Of a stretch of DNA of 64,000 bases, positions 39,719 to 52,594 are shown one piece after another. The position numbers were made by a program, and so were the translations under genes. The stretch comes from Phlebotomus papatasi (lineage: Eukaryota; Arthropoda; Insecta; Diptera; Psychodidae): contig NW_026604428.1 of the NCBI RefSeq assembly GCF_024763615.1, positions 124,001 to 188,000 on the forward strand. The letters run 5' to 3'. Below the pieces are notes generated by a model. That model had not been told where the DNA came from and made no database searches. It saw nothing but the letters and a program-made list of their open reading frames with translations. Every line of letters starts with the position of its first letter. Positions within the stretch are counted from its first letter, which is position 1.

Positions 39719-39739
39719 TCAACTAATATCATTAGTTGA
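39719..39739. other. Perfect 9-bp dyad with 3-base spacer
   Basis: TCAACTAAT, spacer ATC, ATTAGTTGA form perfect inverted arms. Most monomers have CAATTAAT in the left arm and so match 7 of 8 arm bases; a single T to C change here completes the symmetry. It lies in one of the five monomers inserted in the second 25/30-monomer copy. No binding protein can be inferred. Confidence 0.85.
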
Positions 39740-41856
39740 ATTTTTTCTTGGAAAAATTCCCACCAAAAATCATCATGATCCCACCCTTGGGAGTTTTTTA
39801 ATTTTTAAAAAATGACTAAATCTGCTCTAAAAACCGCAATTCTTAAAATTTCTCAATGAAAATCACATTAGAATACTTCAAATAATTCTATCAATCAATT
39901 AATATCATTAGTTGAATTATTTTCTTGGAAAAATTCCCACAAAAATCATCATGATCCCACCCTTGGGAGTTTTTTTTAATTTTTTAAAAATGCCAAAATC
40001 TGCTCTAGAAACCGCAATTCTTAAAATTTCTCAATGAAAATCACATTAGAATACTTCAAATAATTCTACCAATCAATTAATATCATTAGTTGAATTATTT
40101 TCTTGGAAAAATTCCCACCAAAAATCATCATGATCCCACCCTTGGGAGTTTTTTTTAATTTTTTAAAAATGCCAAAATCTGCTCTAGAAACCGCAATTCT
40201 TAAAATTTCTCACTGAAAATCACATTAGAATACTTCAAATAATTCTACCAATCAATTAATATCATTAGTTGAATTTTTTTCTCGGAAAAATTCCCACCAA
40301 AACTCATCATGATCCCACCCTTGGGAGTTTTTTTTAATTTTTTAAAAATGCCAAAATCTGCTCTAGAAGCCGCGATTCTTAAAATTTCTCAATGGAAATC
40401 ACATTAGAATACTTCAAATAATTCTACCAATCAATTAATATCATTAGTTGAATTTTTTTCTTGGAAAAATTCCCACCAAAACTCATCATGATCCCACCCT
40501 TGGGAGTTTTTTTTAATTTTTTAAAAATGCCAAAATCTGCTCTAGAAACCGCAATTCTTAAAATTTCTCAATGAAAATCACATTAGAATACTTCAAATAA
40601 TTCTACCAATCAATTAATATCATTAGTTGAATTTTTTTCTTGGAAAAATTCGCACCAAAAATCATCATGATCCCACCCTTGGGAGTTTTTTTTTAATTTT
40701 TTAAAAATGCCAAAATCTGCTCTAGAAGCCGCAATTCTTAAAATTTCTCAATGAAAATCACATTATAATACTTCATATAATTCTACCAATCAATTAATAT
40801 CATTAGTTGAATTATTTTCTTGGAAAAATTCCCACCAAAAATCATCATGACCCCACCCTTGGAAGGTTTTTTTTAATTTTTTAAAAATGCCAAAATCTGC
40901 TCTAGAAACCGCAATTCTTAAAATTTCTCAATGAAAATCACATTAGAATACTTCAAATAATTCTACCAATCAATTAATATCATTAGTTGAATTTTTTTCT
41001 TGGAAAAATTCCCACCAAAAATCATCATGATCCCACCCTTGGGAGTTTTTTTTTAATTTTTTAAAAATGCCAAAATCTGCTCTAGAAGCCGCAATTCTTA
41101 AAATTTCTCAATGAAAATCACATTAGAATACTTCAAATAATTCTACCAATCAATTAATATCATTAGTTGAATTATTTTCTTGGAAAAATTCCCACAAAAA
41201 TCATCATGATCCCACCCTTGGGAGTTTTTTTTAATTTTTTAAAAATGCCAAAATCTGCTCTAGAAACCGCAATTCTTAAAATTTCTCACTGAAAATCACA
41301 TTAGAATACTTCAAATAATTCTACCAATCAATTAATATCATTAGTTGAATTTTTTTCTCGGAAAAATTCCCACCAAAACTCATCATGATCCCACCCTTGG
41401 GAGTTTTTTTTAATTTTTTAAAAATGCCAAAATCTGCTCTAGAAGCCGCAATTCTTAAAATTTCTCAATGAAAATCACATTAGAATACTTCAAATAATTC
41501 TACCAATCAATTAATATCATTAGTTGAATTTTTTTCTTGGAAAAATTCCCACCAAAACTCATCATGATCCCACCCTTGGGAGTTTTTTTTAATTTTTTAA
41601 AAATGCCAAAATCTGCTCTAGAAACCGCAATTCTTAAAATTTCTCAATGAAAATCACATTAGAATACTTCAAATAATTCTACCAATCAATTAATATCATT
41701 AGTTGAATTTTTTTCTTGGAAAAATTCCCACAAAAATCATCATGATCCCACCCTTGGGAGTTTTTTTTAATTTTTTAAAAATGCCAAAATCTGCTCTAGA
41801 AACCGCAATTCTTAAAATTTCTCACTGAAAATCACATTAGAATACTTCATATAATT

Positions 41857-43108
41857 CTACCAATCAATTAATATCATTAGTTGAATTTTTTTCTCGGAAA
41901 AATTCCCACCAAAACTCATCATGATCCCACCCTTGGGAGTTTTTTTTAATTTTTTAAAAATGCCAAAATCTGCTCTAGAAGCCGCAATTCTTAAAATTTC
42001 TCAATGAAAATCACATTAGAATACTTCAAATAATTCTACCAATCAATTAATATCATTAGTTGAATTTTTTTCTTGGAAAAATTCCCACCAAAACTCATCA
42101 TGATCCCACCCTTGGGAGTTTTTTTTAATTTTTTAAAACTGCCAAAATCTGCTCTAGAAACCGCAATTCTTAAAATTTCTCAATGAAAATCACATTAGAA
42201 TACTTCAAATAATTCTACCAATCAATTAATATCATTAGTTGAATTTTTTTCTTGGAAAAATTCCCACCAAAAATCATCATGATCCCACCCTTGGGAGTTT
42301 TTTTTTAATTTTTTAAAAATGCCAAAATCTGCTCTAGAAGCGGCAATTCTTAAAATTTCTCAATGAAAATCACATTATAATACTTCATATAATTCTACCA
42401 ATCAATTAATATCATTAGTTGAATTATTTTCTTGGAAAAATTCCCACCAAAAATCATCATGACCCCACCCTTGGAAGGTTTTTTTTAATTTTTTAAAAAT
42501 GCCAAAATCTGCTCTAGAAACCGCAATTCTTAAAATTTCTCAATGAAAATCACATTAGAATACTTCAAATAATTCTACCAATCAATTAATATCATTAGTT
42601 GAATTTTTTTCTTGGAAAAATTCCCACCAAAAATCATCATGATCCCACCATTGGGAGTTTTTTTTTAATTTTTTAAAAATGCCAAAATCTGCTCTAGAAG
42701 CCGCAATTCTTAAAATTTCTCAATGAAAATCACATTAGAATACTTCAAATAATTCTACCAATCAATTAATATCATTAGTTGAATTATTTTCTTGGAAAAA
42801 TTCCCACAAAAATCATCATGATCCCACCCTTGGGAGTTTTTTTTAATTTTTTAAAAATGCCAAAATCTGCTCTAAAAACCGCAATTCTTAAAATTTCTCA
42901 ATGAAAATCACATTAGAATACTTCAAATAATTCTACCAATCAATTAATATCATTAGTTGAATTTTTTTCTTGGAAAAATTCCAACAAAAATCATCATGAT
43001 CCCACCCTTGGGAGTTTTTTAATTTTTTAAAAATGCCAAAATCTGCTCTAAAAACCGCAATTCTTAAAATTTCTCAATGAAAATCACATTAGAATACTTC
43101 AAATAATT
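41857..43108 (+). repeat. 7-monomer duplication, copy 1 (1252 bp)
   Basis: Seven monomers: ctcgg; gaattttttt; tagaagcgg with attataa and catataa; gaccccacccttggaagg; a monomer with the change caccattgggag (about 42646); tctaaaaacc; and a short-T tctaaaaacc monomer with attccaac (about 42980). The unit restarts at 43109. Because caccattgggag is shared by both copies but absent from the equivalent position near 37280, it arose before this duplication but after the 30-monomer one. Confidence 0.87.
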
Positions 43109-44184
43109 CTATCAATCAATTAATATCATTAGTTGAATTTTTTTCTCGGAAAAATTCCCACCAAAACTCATCATGATCCCACCCTTGGGAGTTTTTTTTA
43201 ATTTTTTAAAAATGCCAAAATCTGCTCTAGAAGCCGCAATTCTTAAAATTTCTCAATGAAAATCACATTAGAATACTTCAAATAATTCTACCAATCAATT
43301 AATATCATTAGTTGAATTTTTTTCTTGGAAAAATTCCCACCAAAACTCATCATGATCCCACCCTTGGGAGTTTTTTTTAATTTTTTAAAAATGCCAAAAT
43401 CTGCTCTAGAAACCGCAATTCTTAAAATTTCTCAATGAAAATCACATTAGAATACTTCAAATAATTCTACCAATCAATTAATATCATTAGTTGAATTTTT
43501 TTCTTGGAAAAATTCCCACCAAAAATCATCATGATCCCACCCTTGGGAGTTTTTTTTTAATTTTTTAAAAATGCCAAAATCTGCTCTAGAAGCGGCAATT
43601 CTTAAAATTTCTCAATGAAAATCACATTATAATACTTCATATAATTCTACCAATCAATTAATATCATTAGTTGAATTATTTTCTTGGAAAAATTCCCACC
43701 AAAAATCATCATGACCCCACCCTTGGAAGGTTTTTTTTAATTTTTTAAAAATGCCAAAATCTGCTCTAGAAACCGCAATTCTTAAAATTTCTCAATGAAA
43801 ATCACATTAGAATACTTCAAATAATTCTACCAATCAATTAATATCATTAGTTGAATTTTTTTCTTGGAAAAATTCCCACCAAAAATCATCATGATCCCAC
43901 CATTGGGAGTTTTTTTTTAATTTTTTAAAAATGCCAAAATCTGCTCTAGAAGCCGCAATTCTTAAAATTTCTCAATGAAAATCACATTAGAATACTTCAA
44001 ATAATTCTACCAATCAATTAATATCATTAGTTGAATTATTTTCTTGGAAAAATTCCCACAAAAATCATCATGATCCCACCCTTGGGAGTTTTTTTTAATT
44101 TTTTAAAAATGCCAAAATCTGCTCTAAAAACCGCAATTCTTAAAATTTCTCAATGAAAATCACATTAGAATACTTCAAATAATT
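43109..44184 (+). repeat. 7-monomer duplication, copy 2 (6 monomers)
   Basis: Repeats ctcgg, tagaagcgg, gacccc, caccattgggag (offset 1252 bp) and tctaaaaacc. The first monomer is a hybrid: it begins ctatc, the type that follows short-T monomers, but continues with gaattttttt and ctcgg. The seventh monomer of the unit is replaced by another hybrid that carries ctgttc and tctcatt. Confidence 0.87.
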
Positions 44185-45256
44185 CTACCAATCAATTAAT
44201 ATCATTAGTTGAATTATTTTCTTGGAAAAATTCCCACAAAAATCATCATGATCCCACCCTTGGGAGTTTTTTTTAATTTTTTAAAAATGCCAAAATCTGT
44301 TCTAGAAGCCGCAATTCTTAAAATTTCTCAATGAAAATCTCATTAGAATACTTCAAATAATTCTACCAATCAATAAATATCATTAGTTGAATTTTTTTCT
44401 TGGAAAAATTCCCACCAAAACTCATCATGATCCCACCCTTGGGAGTTTTTTTTAATTTTTTAAAAATGCCAAAATCTGCTCTAGAAACCGCAATTCTTAA
44501 AATTTCTCAATGAAAATCACATTAGAATACTTCAAATAATTCTACCAATCAATTAATATCATTAGTTGAATTATTTTCTTGGAAAAATTCCCACAAAAAT
44601 CATCATGATCCCACCCTTGGGAGTTTTTTTTTAATTTTTTAAAAATGCCAAAATCTGCTCTAGAAACCGCAATTCTTAAAATTTCTCAATGAAAATCACA
44701 TTAGAATACTTCAAATAATTCTACCAATCAATTAATATCATTAGTTGAATTATTTTCTTGGAAAAATTCCCACAAAAATCATCATGATCCCACCCTTGGG
44801 AGTTTTTTTTTAATTTTTTAAAAATGCCAAAATCTGCTCTAGAAACCGCAATTCTTAAAATTTCTCAATGAAAATCACATTAGAATACTTCAAATAATTC
44901 TACCAATCAATTAATATCATTAGTTGAATTATTTTCTTGGAAAAATTCCCACAAAAATCATCATGATCCCACCCTTGGGAGTTTTTTTTTAATTTTTTAA
45001 AAATGCCAAAATCTGCTCTAGAAACCGCAATTCTTAAAATTTCTCAATGAAAATCACATTAGAATACTTCAAATAATTCTACCAATCAATTAATATCATT
45101 AGTTGAATTTTTTCTTGGAAAAATTCCCACCAAAAATCATCATGATCCCACCCTTGGGAGTTTTTTTTAATTTTTTAAAAATGCCAAAATCTGCTCTAAA
45201 AACCGCAACTCTTAAAATTTCTCAATGAAAATCACATTAGAATACTTCAAATAATT
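44185..45256 (+). repeat. Six linking monomers, first one a hybrid
   Basis: The first monomer has gaattatttt and cacaaaaatc in its front half but ctgttc, tagaagcc and tctcatt in its back half, a combination not seen in other ctgttc monomers, which carry gaattttttt and caccaaaaatc. The next is aataaatatc as expected after tctcatt. Three near-identical gaattatttt, cacaaaaatc, tagaaacc monomers follow, a local homogenised run, then a caactctt monomer. Confidence 0.75.
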
Positions 45257-48114
45257 CTACCAATCAATTAATATCATTAGTTGAATTATTTTCTTGGAAA
45301 AATTCCCACAAAAATCATCATGATCCCACCCTTGGGAGTTTTTTTTAATTTTTTAAAAATGCCAAAATCTGCTCTAAAAACCGCAACTCTTAAAATTTCT
45401 CAATGAAAATCACATTAGAATACTTCAAATAATTCTACCAATCAATTAATATCATTAGTTGAATTATTTTCTTCGAAAAATTCCCACAAAAATCATCATG
45501 ATCCCACCCTTGGGAGTTTTTTTTTTTAATTTTTTAAAAATGCCAAAATCTGCTCTAGAAACCGCAATTCTTAAAATTTCTCAATGAAAATCACATTAGA
45601 ATACTTCAAATAATTCTACCAATCAATTAATATCATTAGTTGAATTTTTTTCTTGGAAAAATTCCCACCAAAAATCATCATGATCCCACCCTTGGGAGTT
45701 TTTTTTTAATTTTTTAAAAATGCCAAAATCTGTTCTAGAAGCCGCAATTCTTAAAATTTCTCAATGAAAATCACATTAGAATACTTCAAATAATTCTACC
45801 AATCAATTAATATCATTAGTTGAATTTTTTTCTTGGAAAAATTCCCACCAAAAATCATCATGATCCCACCCTTGGGAGTTTTTTTTTAATTTTTTAAAAA
45901 TGCCAAAATCTGCTCTAGAAGCCGCAATTCTTAAAATTTCTCAATGAAAATCACATTAGAATACTTCAAATAATTCTACCAATCAATTAATATCATTAGT
46001 TGAATTATTTTCTTCGAAAAATTCCCACAAAAATCATCAAGATCCCACCCTTGGGAGTTTTTTTTTAATTTTTAAAAATGCCAAAATCTGCTCTAGAAAC
46101 CGCAATTCTTAAAATTTCTCAATGAAAATCACATTAGAATACTTCAAATAATTCTACCAATCAATTAATATCATTAGTTGAATTTTTTTCTTGGAAAAAT
46201 TCCCACAAAAATCATCATGATCCCACCATTGGGAGTTTTTTTTAATTTTTTAAAAATGCCAAAATCTGCTCTAGAAACCGCAATTCTTAAAATTTCTCAA
46301 TGAAAATCACATTAGAATACTTCAAATAATTCTACCAATCAATTAATATCATTAGTTGAATTTTTTTCTTGGAAAAATTCCCACCAAAAATCATCATGAT
46401 CCCACCCTTGGGAGTTTTTTAATTTTTTAAAAATGCCAAAATCTGCTCTAAAAACCGCAATTCTTAAAATTTCTCAATGAAAATCACATTAGAATACTTC
46501 AAATAATTCTATCAATCAATTAATATCATTAGTTGAATTATTTTCTTGGAAAAATTCCCACAAAAATCATCATGATCCCACCCTTGGGAGTTTTTTTTTT
46601 TAATTTTTAAAAATGCCAAAATCTGCTCTAGAAACCGCAATTCTTAAAATTTCTCAATGAAAATCACATTAGAATACTTCAAATAATTCTACCAATCAAT
46701 TAATATCATTAGTTGAATTTTTTTCTTGGAAAAATTCCCACAAAAATCATCATGATCCCACCCTTGGGAGTTTTTTTTAATTTTTTAAAAATGCCAAAAT
46801 CTGCTCTAGAAACCGCAATTCTTAAAATTTCTCAATGAAAATCACATTAGAATACTTCAAATAATTTTACCAATCAATTAATATCATTAGTTGAATTTTT
46901 TTCTTGGAAAAATTCCCACCAAAACTCATCATGATCCCACCCTTGGGAGTTTTTTAATTTTTTAAAAATGCCAAAATCTGCTCTAAAAACCGCAATTCTT
47001 AAAATTTCTCAATGAAAATCACATTAGAATACTTCAACTAATTCTATCAATCAATTAATATCATTAGTTGAATTATTTTCTTGGAAAAATTCCCACAAAA
47101 ATCATCATGATCTCACCCTTGGGAGTTTTTTTTAATTTTTTAAAAATGCCAAAATCTGCTCTAGAAACCGCAATTCTTAAAATTTCTCAATGAAAATCAC
47201 ATTAGAATACTTCAAATAATTCTACCAATCAATTAATATCATTAGTTGAATTATTTTCTTGGAAAAATTCCCACAAAAATCATCATGATCCCACCCTTGG
47301 GAGTTTTTTTTTTAATTTTTTAAAAATGCCAAAATCTGCTCTAGAAACCGCAATTCTTAAAATTTCTCAATGAAAATCACATTAGAATACTTCAAATAAT
47401 TCTATCAATCAATTAATATCATTAGTTGAATTTGTTTCTTGGAAAAATTCCCACCAAAAATCATCATGATCCCACCCTTGGGAGTTTTTTTTAATTTTTT
47501 AAAAATGCCAAAATCTGCTCTAGAAACCGCAATTCTTAAAATTTCTCAATGAAAATCACATTAGAATACTTCAAATAATTCTACCAATCAATTAATATCA
47601 TTAGTTGAATTTTTTTCTTGGAAAAATTCCCACAAAAATCATCATGATCCCACCCTTGGGAGTTTTTTTTTAATTTTTTAAAAATGCCAAAATCTGCTCT
47701 AGAAACCGCAATTCTTAAAATTTCTCAATGAAAATCACATTAGAATACTTCAAATAATTCTACCAATCAATTAATATCATTAGTTGAATTTTTTTCTTGG
47801 AAAAATTCCCACAAAAATCATCATGATCCCACCCTTGGGAGTTTTTTAATTTTTTAAAAATGCCAAAATCTGCTCTAAAAACCGCAATACTTAAAATTTC
47901 TCAATGAAAATCACATTAGAATACTTCAAATAATTCTATCAATCAATTAATATCATTAGTTGAATTATTTTCTTGGAAAAATTCCCACAAAAATCATCAT
48001 GATCCCACCCTTGGGAGTTTTTTTTTAATTTTTTAAAAATGCCAAAATCTGCTCTAGAAACCGCAATTCTTAAAATTTCTCAATGAAAATCACATTAGAA
48101 TACTTCAAATAATT
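45257..48114 (+). repeat. 16-monomer segment, copy 1 of a 25-monomer offset pair
   Basis: Markers: ccgcaactct (45381), cttcgaaaa (about 45471 and 46012), ctgttc with tcacatt, atcatcaagatc (46037), three short-T tctaaaaacc monomers, tctcaccc (47111), gaatttgttt (about 47430) and caatacttaa (47885). All recur in the same order 4478-4480 bp later, except that cttcg at 46012 and a caccattgggag at about 46226 are present only in this copy, and caactaattc (about 47037) is private. Confidence 0.87.
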
Positions 48115-49734
48115 CTATCAATCAATTAATATTATTAGTTGAATTTGTTTCTTGGAAAAATTCCCACCAAAAATCATCATGACCCCACTCTTGGAAGGTT
48201 TTTTTTTAATTTTTTTAAAAATGCCAAAATCTGCTCTAGAAACCGCAATTCTTAAAATTTCTCAATGAAAATCACATTAGAATACTTCAAATAATTCTAC
48301 CAATCAATTAATATCATTAGTTGAATTATTTTCTTGGAAAAATTCCCACAAAAATCATCATGATCCCACCCTTGGGAGTTTTTTTTTAATTTTTTAAAAA
48401 TGCCAAAATCTGCTCTAGAAACCGCAATTCTTAAAATTTCTCAATGAAAATCACATTAGAATACTTCAAATAATTCTACCAATCAATTAATATCATTAGT
48501 TGAATTTTTTCTTGGAAAAATTCCCACCAAAAATCATCATGATCCCACCCTTGGGAGTTTTTTAATTTTTAAAAAATGCCAAAATCTGCTCTAAAAACCG
48601 CAATTCTTAAAATTTCTCAATGAAAATCACATTAGAATACTTCAAATAATTCTATCAATCAATTAATATCATTAGTTGAATTATTTTCTTGGAAAAATTC
48701 CCACAAAAATCATCATGATCCCACCCTTGGGAGTTTTTTTTTTTTTAATTTTTAGAAATGCCAAAATCTGCTCTAGGAACCGCAATTCTTAAAATTTCTC
48801 AATGAAAATCACATTAGAATACTTCAAATAATTCTACCAATCAATTAATATCATTAGTTGAATTTTTTTCTTGGAAAAATTCCCACCAAAACTCATCATG
48901 ATCCCACCCTTGGGAGTTTTTTTTTTATTTTTTAAAAATGCCAAAATCTCCTCTAGAAACCGCAATTCTTAAAATTTCTCAATGAAAATCACATTAGAAT
49001 ACTTCAAATAATTCTACCAATCAATTAATATCATTAGTTGAATTTTTTTCTTGGAAAAATTCCCACCAAAACTCATCATGATCCCACCCTTGGGAGTTTT
49101 TTTTAATTTTTTAAAAATGCCAAAATCTGCTCTAGAAGCCGCAAGTCTTAAAATTTCTCAATGAAAATCACATTAGAATACTTCAAATAATTCTACCAAT
49201 CAATTAATATCATTAGTTGAATTTTTTTCTTGGAAAAATTCCCACCAAAACTCATCATGATCCCACCCTTGGGAGTTTTTTTTAATTTTTTAAAAATGCC
49301 AAAATCTGCTCTAGAAACCGCAATTCTTAAAATTTCTCAATGAAAATCACATTAGAATACTTCATATAATTCTACCAATCAATTAATATCATTAGTTGAA
49401 TTATTTTCTTGGAAAAATTCCCACCAAAAATCATCATGACCCCACTCTTGGAAGGTTTTTTTTTAATTTTTTTAAAAATGCCAAAATCTGCTCTAGAAAC
49501 CGCAATTCTTAAAATTTCTCAATGAAAATCACATTAGAATACTTCAAATAATTCTACCAATCAATTAATATCATTAGTTGAATTTTTTTCTTGGAAAAAT
49601 TCCCATCAAAAATCATCATGATCCCACCCTTGGGAGTTTTTTTTTTAATTTTTTAAAAATGCCAAAATCTGCTCTAGAAGCCGCAATTCTTAAAATTTCT
49701 CAATGAAAATCACATTAGAATACTTCAAATAATT
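48115..49734 (+). repeat. Nine linking monomers with gaccccactc variant
   Basis: Contains two monomers with gaccccactcttggaagg (about 48180 and 49437), a derivative found only in this stretch, about 1257 bp or seven monomers apart. Between them lie a short-T monomer, tctaggaacc with long T tract (about 48750), ctcctc, a private gcaagtctt (49141) and catataa copies. An attcccatcaaa change is at about 49600. The order resembles the 13- and 10-monomer units upstream. Confidence 0.78.
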
Positions 49735-52594
49735 CTACCAATCAATTAATATCATTAGTTGAATTATTTTCTTGGAAAAATTCCCACAAAAATCATCATG
49801 ATCCCACCCTTGGGAGTTTTTTTTAATTTTTTAAAAATGCCAAAATCTGCTCTAAAAACCGCAACTCTTAAAATTTCTCAATGAAAATCACATTAGAATA
49901 CTTCAAATAATTCTACCAATCAATTAATATCATTAGTTGAATTATTTTCTTCGAAAAATTCCCACAAAAATCATCATGATCCCACCCTTGGGAGTTTTTT
50001 TTTTTTAATTTTTTAAAAATGCCAAAATCTGCTCTAGAAACCGCAATTCTTAAAATTTCTCAATGAAAATCACATTAGAATACTTCAAATAATTCTACCA
50101 ATCAATTAATATCATTAGTTGAATTTTTTTCTTGGAAAAATTCCCACCAAAAATCATCATGATCCCACCCTTGGGAGTTTTTTTTTAATTTTTTAAAAAT
50201 GCCAAAATCTGTTCTAGAAGCCGCAATTCTTAAAATTTCTCAATGAAAATCACATTAGAATACTTCAAATAATTCTACCAATCAATTAATATCATTAGTT
50301 GAATTTTTTTCTTGGAAAAATTCCCACCAAAAATCATCATGATCCCACCCTTGGGAGTTTTTTTTTTAATTTTTTAAAAATGCCAAAATCTGCTCTAGAA
50401 GCCGCAATTCTTAAAATTTCTCAATGAAAATCACATTAGAATACTTCAAATAATTCTACCAATCAATTAATATCATTAGTTGAATTATTTTCTTGGAAAA
50501 ATTCCCACAAAAATCATCAAGATCCCACCCTTGGGAGTTTTTTTTTAATTTTTAAAAATGCCAAAATCTGCTCTAGAAACCGCAATTCTTAAAATTTCTC
50601 AATGAAAATCACATTAGAATACTTCAAATAATTCTACCAATCAATTAATATCATTAGTTGAATTTTTTTCTTGGAAAAATTCCCACAAAAATCATCATGA
50701 TCCCACCCTTGGGAGTTTTTTTTAATTTTTTAAAAATGCCAAAATCTGCTCTAGAAACCGCAATTCTTAAAATTTCTCAATGAAAATCACATTAGAATAC
50801 TTCAAATAATTCTACCAATCAATTAATATCATTAGTTGAATTTTTTTCTTGGAAAAATTCCCACCAAAAATCATCATGATCCCACCCTTGGGAGTTTTTT
50901 AATTTTTTAAAAATGCCAAAATCTGCTCTAAAAACCGCAATTCTTAAAATTTCTCAATGAAAATCACATTAGAATACTTCAAATAATTCTATCAATCAAT
51001 TAATATCATTAGTTGAATTATTTTCTTGGAAAAATTCCCACAAAAATCATCATGATCCCACCCTTGGGAGTTTTTTTTTTTAATTTTTAAAAATGCCAAA
51101 ATCTGCTCTAGAAACCGCAATTCTTAAAATTTCTCAATGAAAATCACATTAGAATACTTCAAATAATTCTACCAATCAATTAATATCATTAGTTGAATTT
51201 TTTTCTTGGAAAAATTCCCACAAAAATCATCATGATCCCACCCTTGGGAGTTTTTTTTAATTTTTTAAAAATGCCAAAATCTGCTCTAGAAACCGCAATT
51301 CTTAAAATTTCTCAATGAAAATCACATTAGAATACTTCAAATAATTTTACCAATCAATTAATATCATTAGTTGAATTTTTTTCTTGGAAAAATTCCCACC
51401 AAAACTCATCATGATCCCACCCTTGGGAGTTTTTTAATTTTTTAAAAATGCCAAAATCTGCTCTAAAAACCGCAATTCTTAAAATTTCTCAATGAAAATC
51501 ACATTAGAATACTTCAAATAATTCTATCAATCAATTAATATCATTAGTTGAATTATTTTCTTGGAAAAATTCCCACAAAAATCATCATGATCTCACCCTT
51601 GGGAGTTTTTTTTAATTTTTTAAAAATGCCAAAATCTGCTCTAGAAACCGCAATTCTTAAAATTTCTCAATGAAAATCACATTAGAATACTTCAAATAAT
51701 TCTACCAATCAATTAATATCATTAGTTGAATTATTTTCTTGGAAAAATTCCCACAAAAATCATCATGATCCCACCCTTGGGAGTTTTTTTTTAATTTTTT
51801 AAAAATGCCAAAATCTGCTCTAGAAACCGCAATTCTTAAAATTTCTCAATGAAAATCACATTAGAATACTTCAAATAATTCTATCAATCAATTAATATCA
51901 TTAGTTGAATTTGTTTCTTGGAAAAATTCCCACCAAAAATCATCATGATCCCACCCTTGGGAGTTTTTTTTTAATTTTTTAAAAATGCCAAAATCTGCTC
52001 TAGAAACCGCAATTCTTAAAATTTCTCAATGAAAATCACATTAGAATACTTCAAATAATTCTACCAATCAATTAATATCATTAGTTGAATTTTTTTCTTG
52101 GAAAAATTCCCACAAAAATCATCATGATCCCACCCTTGGGAGTTTTTTTTTAATTTTTTAAAAATGCCAAAATCTGCTCTAGAAACCGCAATTCTTAAAA
52201 TTTCTCAATGAAAATCACATTAGAATACTTCAAATAATTCTACCAATCAATTAATATCATTAGTTGAATTTTTTTCTTGGAAAAATTCCCACAAAAATCA
52301 TCATGATCCCACCCTTGGGAGTTTTTTAATTTTTTAAAAATGCCAAAATCTGCTCTAAAAACCGCAATACTTAAAATTTCTCAATGAAAATCACATTAGA
52401 ATACTTCAAATAATTCTATCAATCAATTAATATCATTAGTTGAATTATTTTCTTGGAAAAATTCCCACAAAAATCATCATGATCCCACCCTTGGGAGTTT
52501 TTTTTTAATTTTTTAAAAATGCCAAAATCTGCTCTAGAAACCGCAATTCTTAAAATTTCTCAATGAAAATCACATTAGAATACTTCAAATAATT
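49735..52594 (+). repeat. 16-monomer segment, copy 2 of the 25-monomer offset pair
   Basis: Repeats ccgcaactct (49859), cttcgaaaa (about 49949), ctgttc, atcatcaagatc (50517), short-T monomers, tctcaccc (51591), gaatttgttt and caatacttaa (52365). The offset is 4480 bp at three separate markers, so the two copies differ mostly by single bases and T-tract length. This is among the least diverged large pairs in the window and therefore probably among the youngest. Confidence 0.88.

Larger units (their letters stand above)
38284..43108 (+). repeat. 25/30-monomer higher-order repeat, copy 2 with five extra monomers
   Basis: Markers tctcactg (38426), aaaacgcc (38566) and ttggaatgttc (38896) repeat copy 1 at an offset of exactly 4483 bp. 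From tctcactg at about 40211 onward the offset is 5369-5370 bp, including ttttaaaactgcc at 42131. The difference of about 886 bp corresponds to five extra monomers at roughly 39180-40070. Private changes here include cttcgtataa (about 39523) and gccgcgattc (about 40368). Confidence 0.85.
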
